Source of the DNA: Cellvibrio polysaccharolyticus
GTDB taxonomy: Bacteria > Pseudomonadota > Gammaproteobacteria > Pseudomonadales > Cellvibrionaceae
NCBI RefSeq assembly: GCF_015182315.1
Contig: NZ_PRDL01000001.1
Location: 3,804,501 to 3,868,500, forward strand
Length of the DNA stretch: 64,000 bases
Direction of reading: 5' to 3'
Under the pieces are notes generated by a model that was given only the letters and a program-made list of their open reading frames with translations, did no database searches and was not told the DNA's origin. The position numbers and the translations under genes are program-made. Positions 62,955 to 64,000 of the stretch are shown here, in pieces. Each line of letters starts with the position of its first letter. Position 1 is the stretch's first letter.

Positions 62955-63060
62955 GTTCGTTGTCAGGATCTTTGTTTCAAAACCGTCGAGTCAGGGATGA
63001 CTCGTCGGAGCTACACGGACGTATTCATGCGTTTTTGAAACAAAGATCCTGACAACGAAC
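62955..63060. repeat. REP/BIME-like inverted-repeat element, copy 3
   Basis: The outer arms (62955-62983 and 63032-63060) are reverse complements of each other over nearly 30 bases. The core holds CGAGTCAGGGATGACTCG, a hairpin, and GGAGCTACACGGACGTATTC. It is closely related to the copy at 50513 and shares layout with the one at 34327. Best preserved of the three. Confidence 0.9.
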
Positions 63061-63114
63061 GGACAGAGTTGCACTCATCAAAATTTAAAAACCTCTCTCG
63101 AAATACCGCCCATA

Positions 63115-63154
63115 AAAAAGGCCGACCCGATATTCAAGATACCGGACCGGCCCA
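63115..63154 (-). terminator. Terminator of xylA
   Basis: On the minus strand GGCCGGTCCGGTATC pairs imperfectly with ATATCGGGTCGGCC and is followed by TTTTTT. It lies about 25 bases after the xylA stop. Confidence 0.8.
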
Positions 63155-63177
63155 GGCGATGCTTCGCGAGCGTTACA

Positions 63178-64000
63178 TTAACGGATGTAACGGTTCACGA
63201 TGTTTTCGTACAGCTCTTGCTGACCACTGGTAGAAGCCGGTTCGCCGTTAGCGTTACCCAAGCCTGCCAGTTGTTCCAGCGTCAATTTACCTTGTTCAAA
63301 CAGCGCACCATTGCCGCTATCGAAAGTGGCATAACGCTCTTTACGCAGCTTTTCCAGCGGCGACTTCTGAATCAAATCATCAGCAATCAACAGCGCGCGC
63401 GCAAACGTATCCATACCGCCAATGTGACCGTGGAACAAATCAGCCAGGTCGGTAGAGTTACGACGGGTTTTCGCGTCGAAGTTTACGCCGCCACCTTGCA
63501 GGCCGCCGTTACGCAGCAATACCAGCATGATGTCTACAGTTTCGTTGATGTTGATCGGGAACTGGTCGGTATCCCACTGGTTCTGGTAGTCACCACGGTT
63601 GGCGTCGATGCTGCCCAGCATGCCGGCATCAGCAGCAGTTTGCAGTTCGTGATCCATAGTGTGACCAGCCAGGGTGGCATGGTTGGTTTCGATGTTCAGT
63701 TTGAAATCTTTTTCCAGACCGTGGGCTTTCAGGAAGCCGATAACGGTGGCGCTGTCGAAATCGTACTGGTGCTTGGTCGGCTCCATTGGCTTCGGCTCAA
63801 TGAAGAAAGTACCTTTGAAGCCTTGGCCACGAGCGTAGTCACGAGCGATGGTCAGGAAGCGCGCCAGGTGTTCCTGTTCGCGTTTCATTTCGGTGTTGAT
63901 CAGGCTCATGTAACCTTCACGGCCGCCCCAGAACACATAGTTTTCACCGTTCAGAGCGATAGTCGCGTCGATGGCATCTTTCAATTGCGCACCGGCGTAA
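63178..64000 (-). CDS. xylA: Xylose isomerase, C-terminal part
   Basis: Converts D-xylose to D-xylulose. About 274 codons are visible; the 5' part, roughly 165 codons by comparison with the 440-residue E. coli enzyme, lies beyond the window edge. Visible signatures are NYVFWGGREGY, FFIEPKPMEPTKHQYD, LNIETNHATLAGH, GSIDANRGDYQNQWDTDQFP and NFDAKTRRNSTD, covering the two metal sites. With rpe and the GH43 enzyme it shows use of plant pentoses. Confidence 0.95.
   Translation of the reverse strand, partial: YAGAQLKDAIDATIALNGENYVFWGGREGYMSLINTEMKREQEHLARFLTIARDYARGQGFKGTFFIEPKPMEPTKHQYDFDSATVIGFLKAHGLEKDFKLNIETNHATLAGHTMDHELQTAADAGMLGSIDANRGDYQNQWDTDQFPININETVDIMLVLLRNGGLQGGGVNFDAKTRRNSTDLADLFHGHIGGMDTFARALLIADDLIQKSPLEKLRKERYATFDSGNGALFEQGKLTLEQLAGLGNANGEPASTSGQQELYENIVNRYIR

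Overview
The window looks like the chromosome of a gammaproteobacterium of the Cellvibrio / Cellvibrionaceae type. This is an inference from gene content: ordinary gammaproteobacterial housekeeping genes (trp genes next to crp, rpsF-rpsR-rplI-dnaB, rlmB-rnr, panC-panD, serB, mpl-ubiX, coq7), plus plant-polysaccharide functions (a secreted GH43 glycosidase and xylose isomerase), TonB-dependent iron uptake and GspA/GspB type II secretion assembly proteins. Most of the sequence is moderately GC-rich and densely coding. The stretch from about 40.3 to 46.2 kb is clearly AT-richer and looks acquired.

Layout. 0-6 kb: 1-Cys peroxiredoxin, NTF2-like protein, PilZ protein, Ycf46-like AAA ATPase, coq7, OsmC protein, crp. 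6-11.2 kb: minus-strand rpe-trpE-trpG-trpD-trpC. 11.3-17.3 kb: DUF3530 protein, serB, AhpA-like membrane protein and an OlsF-type bifunctional acyltransferase. 17.4-23.7 kb: an iron cell-surface-signalling operon (FecI-like sigma factor, FecR-like regulator, STN-domain TonB receptor, DUF3649, PepSY membrane protein, DUF3325) behind a Fur-box-like site. 23.8-31.5 kb: RpiB-family isomerase, mpl, ubiX, small conserved genes, GH43 enzyme, a divergent LysR/RidA pair, a decayed second copy of the GH43 3' end, and a MerR/TipAS-type regulator. 31.6-40.3 kb: gspB-gspA, smrA, a degenerate GGDEF protein, acs, a small unknown gene, panD-panC.

40.7-46.2 kb is the most unusual region. It is a class II microcin-type export locus: an HlyD/CvaA-like membrane fusion protein, a small two-helix membrane protein (possible immunity protein), a Gly/Ala-rich peptide precursor with a double-glycine-type leader, a JmjC-type Fe(II)/2-oxoglutarate oxygenase, and a C39-peptidase ABC exporter. 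A Fur-box-like site lies upstream. An oxygenase beside a microcin precursor suggests a hydroxylated microcin, which I do not recognise as a described type. Both export genes carry a single reading-frame break while nearly every other gene in the window is intact, so in this strain the system may be decaying or silenced.

46.2-64 kb returns to core genes: dnaB, rplI, rpsR, rpsF, small genes, an extradiol dioxygenase, rlmB, rnr, tRNA-Leu(CAG), an OmpA-family porin, an SMP-30-type lipoprotein, acnA and the 3' part of xylA, which runs off the window.

Three dispersed 102-106 bp inverted-repeat elements (34.3, 50.5 and 63.0 kb) share a core and an architecture and look like a genome-specific REP/BIME-like family. 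A 15-base palindromic site is shared upstream of acs and of the SMP-30 gene. All functional statements rest on reading sequence and motifs; no database search was possible.
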